From the NCBI GenBank assembly GCA_963678375.2, contig OY782831.1:1674001-1738000 (forward strand): a stretch of 64,000 nucleotides of DNA. Reading direction: 5' to 3'. Positions 8,155 through 16,168 of the stretch are shown here, piece by piece. Numbering within the stretch: position 1 is the first letter of the stretch; every line of letters starts with the position of its first letter. This DNA comes from JAEKNW01 sp963678375 (GTDB taxonomy: Bacteria; Cloacimonadota; Cloacimonadia; Cloacimonadales; JAFGVF01). The notes below the pieces were generated by a model. The model worked only from the letters and a program-made list of their open reading frames with translations, was not told where the DNA came from and did no database searches. The position numbers and the translations under genes were made by a program.

Positions 8155-9285
8155 GTGAAATATCTTAACCAGAGAAAGATGGAAGGTATCTTATTCCTTG
8201 TAATTTTCTTAGGGATTTTTACCTTTCTAGGTGCTAAAATGGGAGCTAATAACCTGCTGGGTTCTATTATGAACACTGCTCATGATCTCTTATTGAACAC
8301 TGTTTTTTACATCATGGCTATTACGGTTTTATCTTCTGCTTTAGGACAGCTCATGATTGAGTTTGGTGTTGTTAGACTTCTAGAAGGAGTCTTAGCTCCT
8401 TTGATGCGTCCAATATTTAATCTACCTGGAGTTGCATCTTTAGGGGGATTAATGACTTTTTTCTCTGATAATCCTGCTATAATTTCTTTAGCTAAGGATA
8501 AGAACTTCAATGCTTACTTTAAAAAACATGAGTTAATATCACTTACTAATTTTGGAACATCTTTTGGTATGGGATTGATAGTAATTAGTTTTATGATTGG
8601 TAAGGGTTTTGTTGCTGCAGCCTTAATTGGTTTTGCTGGAGCTATCACTGGATCGGTTATTTCTACTAGAATGATGCAAGCTATGATTAAAAATGAATTC
8701 CATAATATACCCCGAGAAGTTCCTGCAGATTTAGAAGAGAATGTTTCTTTCAAATCAAAAGGTAACTTCTCAATGAGATTTCTTAATGCAACTCTTGATG
8801 GAGGTAAAGCTGGGGTAGAGCTGGGTTTAGCTGTTATTCCTGGTGTGTTAATCATCTCTACAGCTGTTATGATTCTCACTTTATCAAGTAAAGATCCTTC
8901 TGGTATCTATACTGGTGCTGCTTATGAAGGAGTGCCTGTAATACCTTACTTAGCTAATAAAGTAGGTTGGTTCTTCCAATTCCTTTTTGGTTTTGAACAA
9001 GCAGAAGCTATAGCCTTTCCTATAACTGCCTTAGGTTCTGTGGGTGGTGCTCTCTCCTTAGTTCCTAAATTTATTGAAACTGGTATTGCTAAAGGTAACG
9101 AAATTGCTGTCTTTACTGCTATGGGTATGTGTTGGTCTGGATACTTAAGTACACATACTGCTATGCTTGACACTTTAGGATATCGTCGATTAACCACCAA
9201 AGCATTGCTCTCACATACGGTTGGTGGACTACTAGCTGGAGTTGTAGCTCACTATGGTTATACTCTCTTTCAATATCTGAGTTAG
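8155..9285 (+). CDS. Nucleoside-recognition (Gate) domain membrane protein, CD0519/CD1768-like
   Basis: 376 residues, mostly hydrophobic, with about eight to ten predicted membrane segments. Glycine-rich stretches (GGLMTFFSDNPAIISLAKD, TNFGTSFGMGLIVISF, ITALGSVGGALSLVP) resemble the Gate domain of nucleoside-recognition and spore-maturation membrane proteins. Gate proteins are inferred transporters with poorly known substrates. The start is GTG with GGAGG four bases upstream. The B3/4 gene begins one base after its stop, so the two are translationally linked. Transport of nucleosides or amino acids is possible; I make no firm call. Confidence 0.65.
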   Translation: MKYLNQRKMEGILFLVIFLGIFTFLGAKMGANNLLGSIMNTAHDLLLNTVFYIMAITVLSSALGQLMIEFGVVRLLEGVLAPLMRPIFNLPGVASLGGLMTFFSDNPAIISLAKDKNFNAYFKKHELISLTNFGTSFGMGLIVISFMIGKGFVAAALIGFAGAITGSVISTRMMQAMIKNEFHNIPREVPADLEENVSFKSKGNFSMRFLNATLDGGKAGVELGLAVIPGVLIISTAVMILTLSSKDPSGIYTGAAYEGVPVIPYLANKVGWFFQFLFGFEQAEAIAFPITALGSVGGALSLVPKFIETGIAKGNEIAVFTAMGMCWSGYLSTHTAMLDTLGYRRLTTKALLSHTVGGLLAGVVAHYGYTLFQYLS

Positions 9286-9286
9286 A

Positions 9287-9895
9287 ATGAAAATTGAGAT
9301 AAATAATTTACCGATAAAAGTTGGAATAAGAGTTATTACTGATATCCTTGTAAGTGATAACTCTTATGCTTTTGACCAATTAAACAACCTAGGACGAGAG
9401 TATCGAAAGAGATTTGCAGATTTGCCCATCAGCAAAATAGAAGGAGTACAAGAAGCTAGATCTTTCTTCAGAGCTATTGGTATTGATCCAACTAAAAGAA
9501 GACCATCTTCTGAAGCTCTTTTACGAAGAGCCCTCAATAATAAAGACTTCTATAAAGTAAATAATATTGTTGACCTAGGAAATCTTTTCTCTTTAAAATT
9601 TCTACTCCCTATTTGTATATATGATCTCGATGCAATAAAAGGGAATGTGATAATCAGAATAGGTAATAAAGAAGATGAATATCTCGCTCATAATCATAAA
9701 ATTATGAATTTTGAAGATAAATTCGTTATTTGTGATGAACTTGGAGCTTTTGGATCCCCACTAAAAGATTCCTTAAGGACAGCTGTTACAAGGCAAACTC
9801 GAAAGCTTCTGGTTATCATCTTCGCTCCAGAAAACTATTGTAACCAGAAACTTGAGTCTTATCTGGAGCAAATCATGCTAGGCATGAAAGACTAG
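9287..9895 (+). CDS. B3/4 domain protein (PheT-like tRNA-editing fold)
   Basis: 202 residues matching the stand-alone B3/B4 domain, related to the editing module of phenylalanyl-tRNA synthetase beta. Typical features are EGVQEARSFFRAIGIDPTKR, RPSSEALLRRAL (about residues 60-85) and a later NIVDLGNLFSLKFLLPICIYD segment. Homologues hydrolyse, or are thought to hydrolyse, mischarged aminoacyl-tRNA or D-amino acid adducts. It is coupled to the upstream Gate-domain gene (one-base gap), and leuS follows after a structured gap. Specificity cannot be read from sequence. Confidence 0.75.
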   Translation: MKIEINNLPIKVGIRVITDILVSDNSYAFDQLNNLGREYRKRFADLPISKIEGVQEARSFFRAIGIDPTKRRPSSEALLRRALNNKDFYKVNNIVDLGNLFSLKFLLPICIYDLDAIKGNVIIRIGNKEDEYLAHNHKIMNFEDKFVICDELGAFGSPLKDSLRTAVTRQTRKLLVIIFAPENYCNQKLESYLEQIMLGMKD

Positions 9896-9925
9896 TTATA
9901 ATAATCGAAATCTGTCCTTATATCC

Positions 9926-10017
9926 ATTATCCTTCCTAACCAGCTGGAAAGGTAACTAGCCTGCCGAGAGCACATCTCTTCTGTCGGGCGAAGAGATTCT
10001 CTCTAACCTCGGATAAT
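9926..10017 (+). ncRNA. Structured non-coding element between the B3/4 gene and leuS, class unknown
   Basis: A compact multi-stem element. The outer stem ATTATCC (9926-9932)/GGATAAT (10011-10017) encloses a small stem CCTTCC/GGAAAGG (9931-9952). It also encloses a long hairpin: GAGAG (9966-9970)/CTCTC (9999-10003) with ATCTCTTC (9974-9981)/GAAGAGAT (9990-9997). An alternative CCGAG (9964-9968)/CTCGG (10008-10012) pairing competes with the outer stem. No T-box, SRP, RNase P, tmRNA or known riboswitch signature is visible. A candidate leuS promoter lies downstream, so it may be an independent RNA, a 3' UTR element or an intergenic repeat rather than a leuS leader. Confidence 0.4.
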
Positions 10018-10128
10018 AATTACTTTATCAAATTAACTTTTATGTTATATATTTATTTTTTCCACCATACTTGATCTTGTACCCCAGCTATTCACAAGCT
10101 TGTTCTATCCACAATCTAAAAAATATGA

Positions 10129-10160
10129 TTGACTTATATAAGCACTTTAGAAAATATAGT
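10129..10160 (+). promoter_or_regulatory. Possible leuS promoter
   Basis: TTGACT (10129-10134) is followed by AAATAT at 17 bases (10152-10157) or TATAGT at 20 bases (10155-10160), about 30 bases before the leuS ATG. If used, the structured element at 9926-10017 is not part of the leuS transcript. Confidence 0.35.
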
Positions 10161-10190
10161 AAATTAGAAAAAATTTAATGAGAGGATGAT

Positions 10191-12674
10191 ATGGAATACC
10201 CATTTGAAGTATTTGAGAAGAAATGGCAAGATGTATGGAAAGAGAGGAGAGTTTTTAACGCTGAGAATGAAGTTGAAGACAAGGAAAATTACTTTGTCTT
10301 ATCAATGTTTCCTTATCCTTCCGGTGTCTTACACATGGGGCATGTCTCTAACTATTCAATTGGTGATGCAATATCACGCTACAAAATGATGCAAGGTTAT
10401 AACGTCTTGCAACCAATGGGCTATGATTCTTTTGGTATGCCAGCAGAAAACTTTGCAATTCAACATAACACTCACCCTCGTTTAGCTACTGAAAACAATA
10501 TGGCTATAATGCAGGGACAGTTGACAGCTATGGGATTTGGATTTGACTGGGAAAGAACTCTAGCAACTTCAACTCCTGAATACTATCGCTGGGGACAGTG
10601 GTTATTCAAAAGATTATATGAAAAAGGCTTAGTATATAAAAAAAGATCATTTGTAAATTGGTGTGACCAATGTCAAACAGTTTTGGCAAATGAACAGGTT
10701 GAAGATGGGAAGTGCTGGCGTGATGGTTCAGTAGTTAGACAGAAAGAAATGGAACAGTGGTATTTTAAAATCACAGATTATGCTGAAGAACTTCTTGACT
10801 TCTCTAAAATGGTTGATTGGCCTGAAAGAGTAATTACCATGCAGAAGAACTGGATTGGAAAATCTACAGGTACTGAAATCGATTTCATTGAAGAGACTAG
10901 CAAAGAGAAGATTAAAGTTTTTACTACTCGTCCAGACACTATTTTTGGTGTTACTTTTATGGCTTTACCACCTGAACATGACTATATTAGAAATCTTTTA
11001 AAGTCTGAAGCAGAAACTAGTGACCTAGCTCAGTTCTGTGAAAAAGTTATCAATGAAGACAAGAAAGAAAGAGGTTCTACTGATCAGACTAAAGAGGGCT
11101 TTTTTACAGGTAAATACTGTATAAATCCAGTTAATGGTGACAGGGTTCAAATCTGGGTAACTAATTATGTACTTATGGATTATGGTACAGGTGCTGTAAT
11201 GGCTGTCCCTGCCCATGACCAAAGAGATTTTGAATTTGCTAAGAAATATGATATTCCTCTTAAACTAGTAATTCAAAACGATGATAAATCTTTGGTTTTA
11301 GAAGAAATGACCCAAGCTTATGTTGAACCAGGTATCCTTGTTAATTCAGATAAATTTAATGGTAAAAATAGTGTAAGTGCAAAAGAAGAAATCTCTGCTT
11401 GGATAGATGAAAACAAGATTGGAGAGATGACTACTACTTACCGTTTAAGAGACTGGGGTGTATCCCGTCAGAGATACTGGGGGAATCCAATTCCTGTTAT
11501 TCACTGTGAAAAGTGTGGCTCTGTCTTAGTTCCTGATCAAGATCTTCCAGTCCTACTTCCAGAGAATGTTCAGGTAGGTAAGACAACCCAAAATCCACTT
11601 CTTTCAGTAAATGAGTGGGTAAATACTAGCTGTCCAAAATGTGGTGGTCCAGCTCGACGAGAGACTGATACAATGGATACTTTTGTAGATTCTTCTTGGT
11701 ATTATGCTCGCTATACTGACTCAAAGAATGTTGAAATGCCATTTGACCCAGAAATAGCTGAAAAGTGGCTTCCTGTTGACCAATATATTGGTGGTATTGA
11801 ACATGCATGTATGCACTTGATATACGCCAGATTCTTCCATAAATTTATGAGAGATATTGGTTTAGTAAAAGGTGATGAACCCTTTGCCAGACTCCTTACA
11901 CAGGGTATGGTATGTAATATGGGTAGTAAAATGTCTAAGTCAAAAGGAAATGGAGTTGATCCACAACCTTATATTGATCGCTATGGATCTGACGCTATCC
12001 GAGTATTTATGCTTTTTGCTTCTCCACCTGAAAAAGATGTGGATTGGAGTGATGATGGAGTTGTAGGCGCATTTAGATTCCTCAACAGAGTCTATCGTCA
12101 GGCAGAAAATTATTCCCAATTAATAAAGGAAAATTATAGAGAATATTCTCCAGAAATGGAAATATCCAAGGAAATGAAAGAATTAAGATTTTCAACTCAT
12201 TCCATGATCAAGAAATGGTATGAAGATATAGAAGAGAGATTACAGTTTAATACTGCTATAGCTTCAATTATGGAGCACTTGAACAAAGTTGCTAGTATTA
12301 AGAACCCTCAGGATTTGTCTGATAATGACAAGCTTGTTTTTGCTGAAGCTAATGCCGTAATGTTTAGACTTATCTATCCTTTTGCTCCTCATGTTAGTGA
12401 AGAAGTGTGGTCTATGATTGGTCAAACTGGTCTAGTACATGAAAATGGTTTACCAATCTTTAATCCAGCCTATTTGGTTAAAGATCAGGTTACTTATGTT
12501 GTCCAAGTAAATGGAAAACTTAGAGGGAAAATTGAAGTTTCTACAGATACAGGTGATGAAAAGATAAAAGAGCTTGCTTTGGATTTAGACAATGTTGTAA
12601 AGTTCATCGAAGGTAAAGAGATTAAGAAAATTATTGTTGTTAAGAAGAAATTAGTTAGTATAGTTGTGAAATAA
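10191..12674 (+). CDS. leuS: Leucyl-tRNA synthetase
   Basis: 827 residues, full length for a bacterial class I LeuRS, which charges tRNA-Leu. The HIGH-type motif PYPSGVLHMGH is at 41-51. The connective-peptide editing domain (about 220-420) contains TRPDTIFGVTF and the GTGAVMAVPAHDQRD site. Zinc-type CEKCG and CPKCGG pairs lie in the middle region, and KMSKSKGNGVDP is at 580-591. The anticodon-binding domain follows, with a C-terminal tail ending in VKKKLVSIVVK. The start ATG has GAGAGG upstream. It stands alone between two structured non-coding regions. Identification is secure. Confidence 0.97.
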   Translation: MEYPFEVFEKKWQDVWKERRVFNAENEVEDKENYFVLSMFPYPSGVLHMGHVSNYSIGDAISRYKMMQGYNVLQPMGYDSFGMPAENFAIQHNTHPRLATENNMAIMQGQLTAMGFGFDWERTLATSTPEYYRWGQWLFKRLYEKGLVYKKRSFVNWCDQCQTVLANEQVEDGKCWRDGSVVRQKEMEQWYFKITDYAEELLDFSKMVDWPERVITMQKNWIGKSTGTEIDFIEETSKEKIKVFTTRPDTIFGVTFMALPPEHDYIRNLLKSEAETSDLAQFCEKVINEDKKERGSTDQTKEGFFTGKYCINPVNGDRVQIWVTNYVLMDYGTGAVMAVPAHDQRDFEFAKKYDIPLKLVIQNDDKSLVLEEMTQAYVEPGILVNSDKFNGKNSVSAKEEISAWIDENKIGEMTTTYRLRDWGVSRQRYWGNPIPVIHCEKCGSVLVPDQDLPVLLPENVQVGKTTQNPLLSVNEWVNTSCPKCGGPARRETDTMDTFVDSSWYYARYTDSKNVEMPFDPEIAEKWLPVDQYIGGIEHACMHLIYARFFHKFMRDIGLVKGDEPFARLLTQGMVCNMGSKMSKSKGNGVDPQPYIDRYGSDAIRVFMLFASPPEKDVDWSDDGVVGAFRFLNRVYRQAENYSQLIKENYREYSPEMEISKEMKELRFSTHSMIKKWYEDIEERLQFNTAIASIMEHLNKVASIKNPQDLSDNDKLVFAEANAVMFRLIYPFAPHVSEEVWSMIGQTGLVHENGLPIFNPAYLVKDQVTYVVQVNGKLRGKIEVSTDTGDEKIKELALDLDNVVKFIEGKEIKKIIVVKKKLVSIVVK

Positions 12675-12682
12675 ATATTATT

Positions 12683-12843
12683 CCCCTCTTCATTTCGACA
12701 GAAATGTCTTTAAGAGGGGTGGCATCCCACGAAGCTTTAGCTAAGTTGGATGACGGGGTGTTTTTTCCTCTTCATTTCGTAAGAAATGTCTTTAAGAGGG
12801 GACATCCTGCCAAGCTTTAATGAAGTTGGATGATGGGGTGTTA
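12683..12843 (+). repeat. Tandem pair of 82-base hairpin-forming repeats
   Basis: Two copies (12683-12766 and 12767-12843) with an 82-base period. Each has a hairpin CCTCTT...AAGAGG enclosing CATTTC/GAAATG, then a second hairpin CATCC...GGATG enclosing AAGCTT-like arms, and ends in GGGGTGTT. Differences between copies keep the stems paired: the loop changes from GACA to GTAA and CATCCCACG changes to CATCCTGCC. They start 8 bases after the leuS stop. They lack the T-tract expected of simple terminators. Confidence 0.6.
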
Positions 12844-12855
12844 CTTATGGACTGA

Positions 12856-12940
12856 GGGCACCATTGCCCAGGTGGAAGCAAGGGTGTTTCCACTCCATAC
12901 TATTCCCTCCGTCAAGGGAGACATCAGGGGATGCTTCCCC
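12856..12940 (+). other. Array of four further hairpins upstream of tdk
   Basis: Consecutive short stems: GGGCA/TGCCC (12856-12869), GTGGAA/TTCCAC (12872-12893), TCCCT/AGGGA (12904-12919) and GGGGA/TCCCC (12927-12940). The region is GC-richer than its surroundings and lies directly before the tdk ribosome-binding site. It matches no regulatory RNA I know. It could be a leader RNA or part of the same intergenic repeat as 12683-12843. Confidence 0.4.
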
Positions 12941-12962
12941 AAAGAATAAATAGGAGATGCTT

Positions 12963-13523
12963 ATGAATGTTATTCATAGTAAAACCGGTTGGATAGAAGT
13001 AATAACTGGCTCAATGTTCAGCGGTAAGACCGAAGAGTTAATTCGTAGAATTCGTAGAGCGGAATATGCTAAGCAGAAAGTACAGATCTTTAAGCCTAAG
13101 ATAGATAACAGATATGAGGATGATTATATTGTTTCTCACTCTATGATGAAAGCCCCATCAACCAAGATTGAAGATATAAATGAAGTATTGGAATTAATAG
13201 AAGAGGATACACAAGTAGTTGCCATTGATGAAGTACAGTTCTTTTCTGATCAAGTTATTGATATTTGTAATGAGCTAGCTGATCAAGGAAAGAGGGTAAT
13301 AGTAGCTGGTTTGGATCAGGATTATAAGGCTATACCATTTGGACCTATGCCTAAGCTTCTTGCAGTTGCTGAGTACATAACAAAGAACTCAGCCATCTGT
13401 GTTAAATGTGGTAATCCAGCAACTAGAACTCAAAGGTTAGTTAGAGATACTGATACTATTTTGGTAGGTTCAAAAGAAATTTATGAAGCTAGATGTAGAA
13501 ATTGCCATGAGGTCTTGGATTAA
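12963..13523 (+). CDS. tdk: Thymidine kinase
   Basis: 186 residues from the ATG at 12963, preferred over the ATG six bases earlier because that one overlaps the AGGAG at 12952-12956. It is a type II TdK with P-loop GSMFSGKTEELIRR near the N-terminus and Walker B-like VVAIDEVQFF. The DTTP-lasso region follows. Structural zinc cysteines are in CVKCGNPATRTQR and CRNCHEV. It phosphorylates thymidine to dTMP in salvage. It is the first gene of a long plus-strand run; yggT begins at its stop (TAATG overlap). Upstream are hairpins that might influence its expression. Confidence 0.95.
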   Translation: MNVIHSKTGWIEVITGSMFSGKTEELIRRIRRAEYAKQKVQIFKPKIDNRYEDDYIVSHSMMKAPSTKIEDINEVLELIEEDTQVVAIDEVQFFSDQVIDICNELADQGKRVIVAGLDQDYKAIPFGPMPKLLAVAEYITKNSAICVKCGNPATRTQRLVRDTDTILVGSKEIYEARCRNCHEVLD

Positions 13524-13795
13524 TGGGAAAAATTGTATATTGGGCTTTAGTTGTATATGAATTTATAATTATTCTAGCAGTCTTTAAATCTTTTATTATC
13601 TATTTTTCAAGAAATAATAGATTTTCCTATTTCTTAACAAAACTTAATTTCGTAGATGCATTGACTGATCCCTATTTAAATATTTTTAGAAAACTACTCC
13701 CACCTATCAATGGATTAGATTTTTCCCCCATGATTGGATTAGTAATACTTCAAATAATCGAAAAATTAGTCTATACAAACTTAATTATTAACTGA
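13523..13795 (+). CDS. YggT family membrane protein
   Basis: 90 residues with two hydrophobic segments, near residues 5-28 and 67-88. The central DALTDPYLNIFRKLLPPINGLDFSPMIG carries the TxPxLxxxRxxLPxxxGxDxSP signature of YggT. The family is linked to cell division, envelope organisation and osmotic tolerance, and often sits before divIVA, as here. Its start overlaps the tdk stop, and divIVA follows 12 bases on. Confidence 0.85.
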   Translation: MGKIVYWALVVYEFIIILAVFKSFIIYFSRNNRFSYFLTKLNFVDALTDPYLNIFRKLLPPINGLDFSPMIGLVILQIIEKLVYTNLIIN

Positions 13796-13807
13796 TAAGG
13801 ATTTAAA

Positions 13808-14392
13808 ATGTCTATATCTATTCCCCAAATAAGAGACAAAGAGTTTTCAACCAAAACTTTTGGATACAGTAAGCGCGAAGTTAGAGAATTTCTAGAGTTT
13901 ATAGCTAATGAGATATATCAAGAGAGAAATCAACAATATCAGTCTAAAGAGAAAGAAACAAAAGAGAAAGAATTTATCTCACATAAGGCTACTGAAGCAG
14001 TCAAAGGTGTAGAAGAACTCAAACGAAGAGAAGAGTTAATCCAGAAAACACTGCTTTTTGCTGAGAATGCTAAGGCTGAAATGATAAGTAATGCCAGAAA
14101 AGAAGCAGAGAATATCATTAGAGAAGCTGAAATAAAGGCAAAAAAGACAATAAATGAAGCTCGTCATTACTTAAATCAACTTGATTTTCAATATCTCAAA
14201 CTAAAAGAAGAAAAAAGAATGTTTCTACTCCAGACTGCATCTCAGTTTAAAACTTACTTGGAGAGGATAGAAAAAGATCCAGCAATTGCTAGATTGAATG
14301 AAACAAGTGTTCAAAATGAGATGAAAAAGATAAAAGTTGAAAAGAAAACACAAGAAGAGGAGAAAAATGAACAATCAAATACAAAGAGCTAA
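13808..14392 (+). CDS. divIVA: DivIVA-domain coiled-coil protein
   Basis: 194 residues. The N-terminal lipid-binding segment IPQIRDKEFSTKTFGYSKREVREFL matches DivIVA proteins (I-x-x-K-x-F, then GY-x-x-x-EV-x-x-FL). It is followed by about 140 residues of charged heptad-rich coiled coil, including the AENAKAEMISNARKEAENI type found in the family. It would localise at poles or septa and scaffold wall or division machinery. Its 3' end overlaps the purine phosphorylase start by 26 bases. YggT-DivIVA adjacency is a conserved context. Confidence 0.85.
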   Translation: MSISIPQIRDKEFSTKTFGYSKREVREFLEFIANEIYQERNQQYQSKEKETKEKEFISHKATEAVKGVEELKRREELIQKTLLFAENAKAEMISNARKEAENIIREAEIKAKKTINEARHYLNQLDFQYLKLKEEKRMFLLQTASQFKTYLERIEKDPAIARLNETSVQNEMKKIKVEKKTQEEEKNEQSNTKS

Positions 14393-15179
14393 AGATTATA
14401 TCGCAGCTAAAATAGGTTTAGGTTATGAGGTTGGAATAATCCTTGGAACAGGATTAAGTAATTTTGCTGAATATATTAGCGATAAAACTATTATCCCTTA
14501 CGGTGATATTCCAGGTTTTGTTAAATCTACTGCTCCCAGTCATAAAGGGAACTTAATTGCAGGTAAACTTAATGGTAAGAAGGTTCTTGTTTTACAGGGA
14601 AGATTTCACTTTTACGAAGGCTACTCTATGGAACAAGTTGTTTTTCCAACAAGGGTGCTGAAAGTACTTGGCATTCACACTTTAATAGTTACTAATGCTG
14701 CTGGAAGCTTACGCGAAGAGTTTAAGCCTGGTTCTATTATTATGCTTAAAGATCACATAAACTTTATGGGAACAAATCCTTTAATCGGTACTAATGATGA
14801 TGATTTAGGTGAAAGATTTGTTTCTATGCATGATACTTACTGCGAAGACTATAGAAAGAAAATGAAACTTGTTTCTTTAGATAATAAAATTAAGTTATCA
14901 GAAGGTGTTTATATAGCAGTGACTGGACCTAGCTTCGAAACAAAAGCAGAATGTAAATTCTTTGCTAATATTGGAGCTGATGTTGTTGGTATGTCCACAG
15001 TTCCCGAAGTGATTACTGCAATTCATTGTGGCTTGAAAGTTATGGCTTTTTCTATAGTGACTAACTATTCAAACCTTATACAAAAGGCTAAACATAGTCA
15101 AGAAGAGATTAGAGAGAACGCAGATATTGCTAAAGCAAATCTAGAAAAGCTTGTTTCAGAATTTGTTAAAGATATTTAA
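14367..15179 (+). CDS. Purine nucleoside phosphorylase (type I, trimeric)
   Basis: 270 residues from ATG 14367 (GAGGAG eight bases upstream); an ATG at 14337 would only add a basic tail inside divIVA. Motifs: ILGTGLSNFAE phosphate loop at the N-terminus, LQGRFHFYEGY near residue 75, VTNAAGSLREEFKPGSI, and the purine site VGMSTVPEVITAIHCGLKV with VTNYSN. It cleaves purine (deoxy)nucleosides with phosphate to base and (deoxy)ribose-1-phosphate. It shares an operon with tdk and probably links salvage to growth. Guanosine versus adenosine preference is not decided here. Confidence 0.9.
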   Translation: MNNQIQRAKDYIAAKIGLGYEVGIILGTGLSNFAEYISDKTIIPYGDIPGFVKSTAPSHKGNLIAGKLNGKKVLVLQGRFHFYEGYSMEQVVFPTRVLKVLGIHTLIVTNAAGSLREEFKPGSIIMLKDHINFMGTNPLIGTNDDDLGERFVSMHDTYCEDYRKKMKLVSLDNKIKLSEGVYIAVTGPSFETKAECKFFANIGADVVGMSTVPEVITAIHCGLKVMAFSIVTNYSNLIQKAKHSQEEIRENADIAKANLEKLVSEFVKDI

Positions 15180-15183
15180 TTCA

Positions 15184-15210
15184 TTGACAGATTTATGAGA
15201 TAATTATAAA
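15184..15210 (+). promoter_or_regulatory. Possible internal promoter before the dksA-like gene
   Basis: TTGACA at 15184-15189 with TATAAA at 15205-15210 (15-base spacer), 33 bases before the ATG at 15243. It lies in the only sizeable gap (63 bases) of this gene run. Confidence 0.4.
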
Positions 15211-15242
15211 TATTATTTCTAAGAAAAACCGGAGAAATTCTT

Positions 15243-15653
15243 ATGTCAGATAAAATGTTAACTAAAGAAGAATTAAAAGAGTGTGAAGAAAAATTGTTAA
15301 AAGAAAGACAGAAAAGTCTTGACTATATTAACAAACTCAATGAAAATCAAAAGGATAGTGTGAGAGAGAGTTCTGGTGATGCTTCTGCTTATGCAATTCA
15401 CCAAGCTGATCATGGTTCTGATACTTACTATAGAGAAAATCAAGTTCTAATGATGGAAAAAGAACACCAGCATATAAAAAGTTTAAATGCTGCCCTTAAA
15501 AGAGTATATAATGGCACTTATGGAATTTGTGAGATTTGTGGCAAAAGAATTAAGCCTAAGCGCTTAGAATATGTTCCTCACGCAACCTATTGTATTGAGT
15601 GTCGCTCAGCAGAAGATGAGAAGAATAAGAAGAAGAATAGGAATAAAAAATAA
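15243..15653 (+). CDS. TraR/DksA-type zinc-finger protein
   Basis: 136 residues with an N-terminal coiled coil (about 5-75) containing SSGDASAYAIHQADHGSDT. A C4 zinc finger follows, CEICGKRIKPKRLEYVP...CIECR (about 98-122), then a lysine-rich tail. DksA/TraR proteins reach through the RNA polymerase secondary channel and tune promoters. Direct 3' neighbours in many low-GC genomes are lspA and ileS; here lspA follows with a one-base overlap. The DksA coiled-coil-tip acidic pair is not obvious, so YteA/DksA-like is safer than dksA. Confidence 0.85.
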   Translation: MSDKMLTKEELKECEEKLLKERQKSLDYINKLNENQKDSVRESSGDASAYAIHQADHGSDTYYRENQVLMMEKEHQHIKSLNAALKRVYNGTYGICEICGKRIKPKRLEYVPHATYCIECRSAEDEKNKKKNRNKK

Positions 15654-16168
15654 TGAAAGAGAGCTGGAAATATTTCCTGATATCACTAGTAATTATAATT
15701 ATTGACCAAGTAACTAAATATCTAGTAAGACTTAAGATACCTTTGTATAATTCGATTGAGTTGATTGGTAATTATTTTAGATTAACTCATGTAGAAAATC
15801 ATGGAGCTGCTTTTAGTCTTTCTTTAGGTGATCATTCCCGCTGGATATTTATAGCTTTAACCATACTTTTATCTTGTATTTTTATCTACTTGATAATAAA
15901 GCAATCTAAGTTTCAAAAACTATATTTTAGCTTCATTTTAGGTGGAGCTATTGGTAACTTGATAGACAGAGTAATTTTTGGGAAAGTTACAGACTTTTTG
16001 GATAGTCTTTATCCCCGCATTCCTACAGATTGGAACTGGTTTTACTCTTTCGATAGATGGCCAACTTTCAATGTAGCTGATTCTATGATTGTTATTGGAA
16101 TGATTCTATTTGCTATAGATGCAATAATCTTTGATAATAAACGAAAAAAATCCCTTGAGGAGGCATAA
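15653..16168 (+). CDS. lspA: Lipoprotein signal peptidase (signal peptidase II)
   Basis: 171 residues, four transmembrane helices, standard length. Motifs IIDQVTKYLVR, VENHGAAFSL, GGAIGNLIDRVIFGKVTDF and FNVADSMIVIG contain the two catalytic aspartates (NLIDR and NVADS). It cleaves prolipoproteins at the lipobox after diacylglyceryl transfer, consistent with the several lipoproteins in this window. It overlaps both neighbours by a base or so. Confidence 0.96.
   Translation: MKESWKYFLISLVIIIIDQVTKYLVRLKIPLYNSIELIGNYFRLTHVENHGAAFSLSLGDHSRWIFIALTILLSCIFIYLIIKQSKFQKLYFSFILGGAIGNLIDRVIFGKVTDFLDSLYPRIPTDWNWFYSFDRWPTFNVADSMIVIGMILFAIDAIIFDNKRKKSLEEA

Noticed and set aside
8307..8879. Minus-strand ORFs opposite the Gate-domain protein gene
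   Set aside because: They are antisense frames of a well-supported membrane protein, with no ribosome site or family similarity.
9926..10190. T-box or leucine leader before leuS
   Set aside because: No T-box sequence, leucine-rich leader peptide or terminator directly before leuS is visible.
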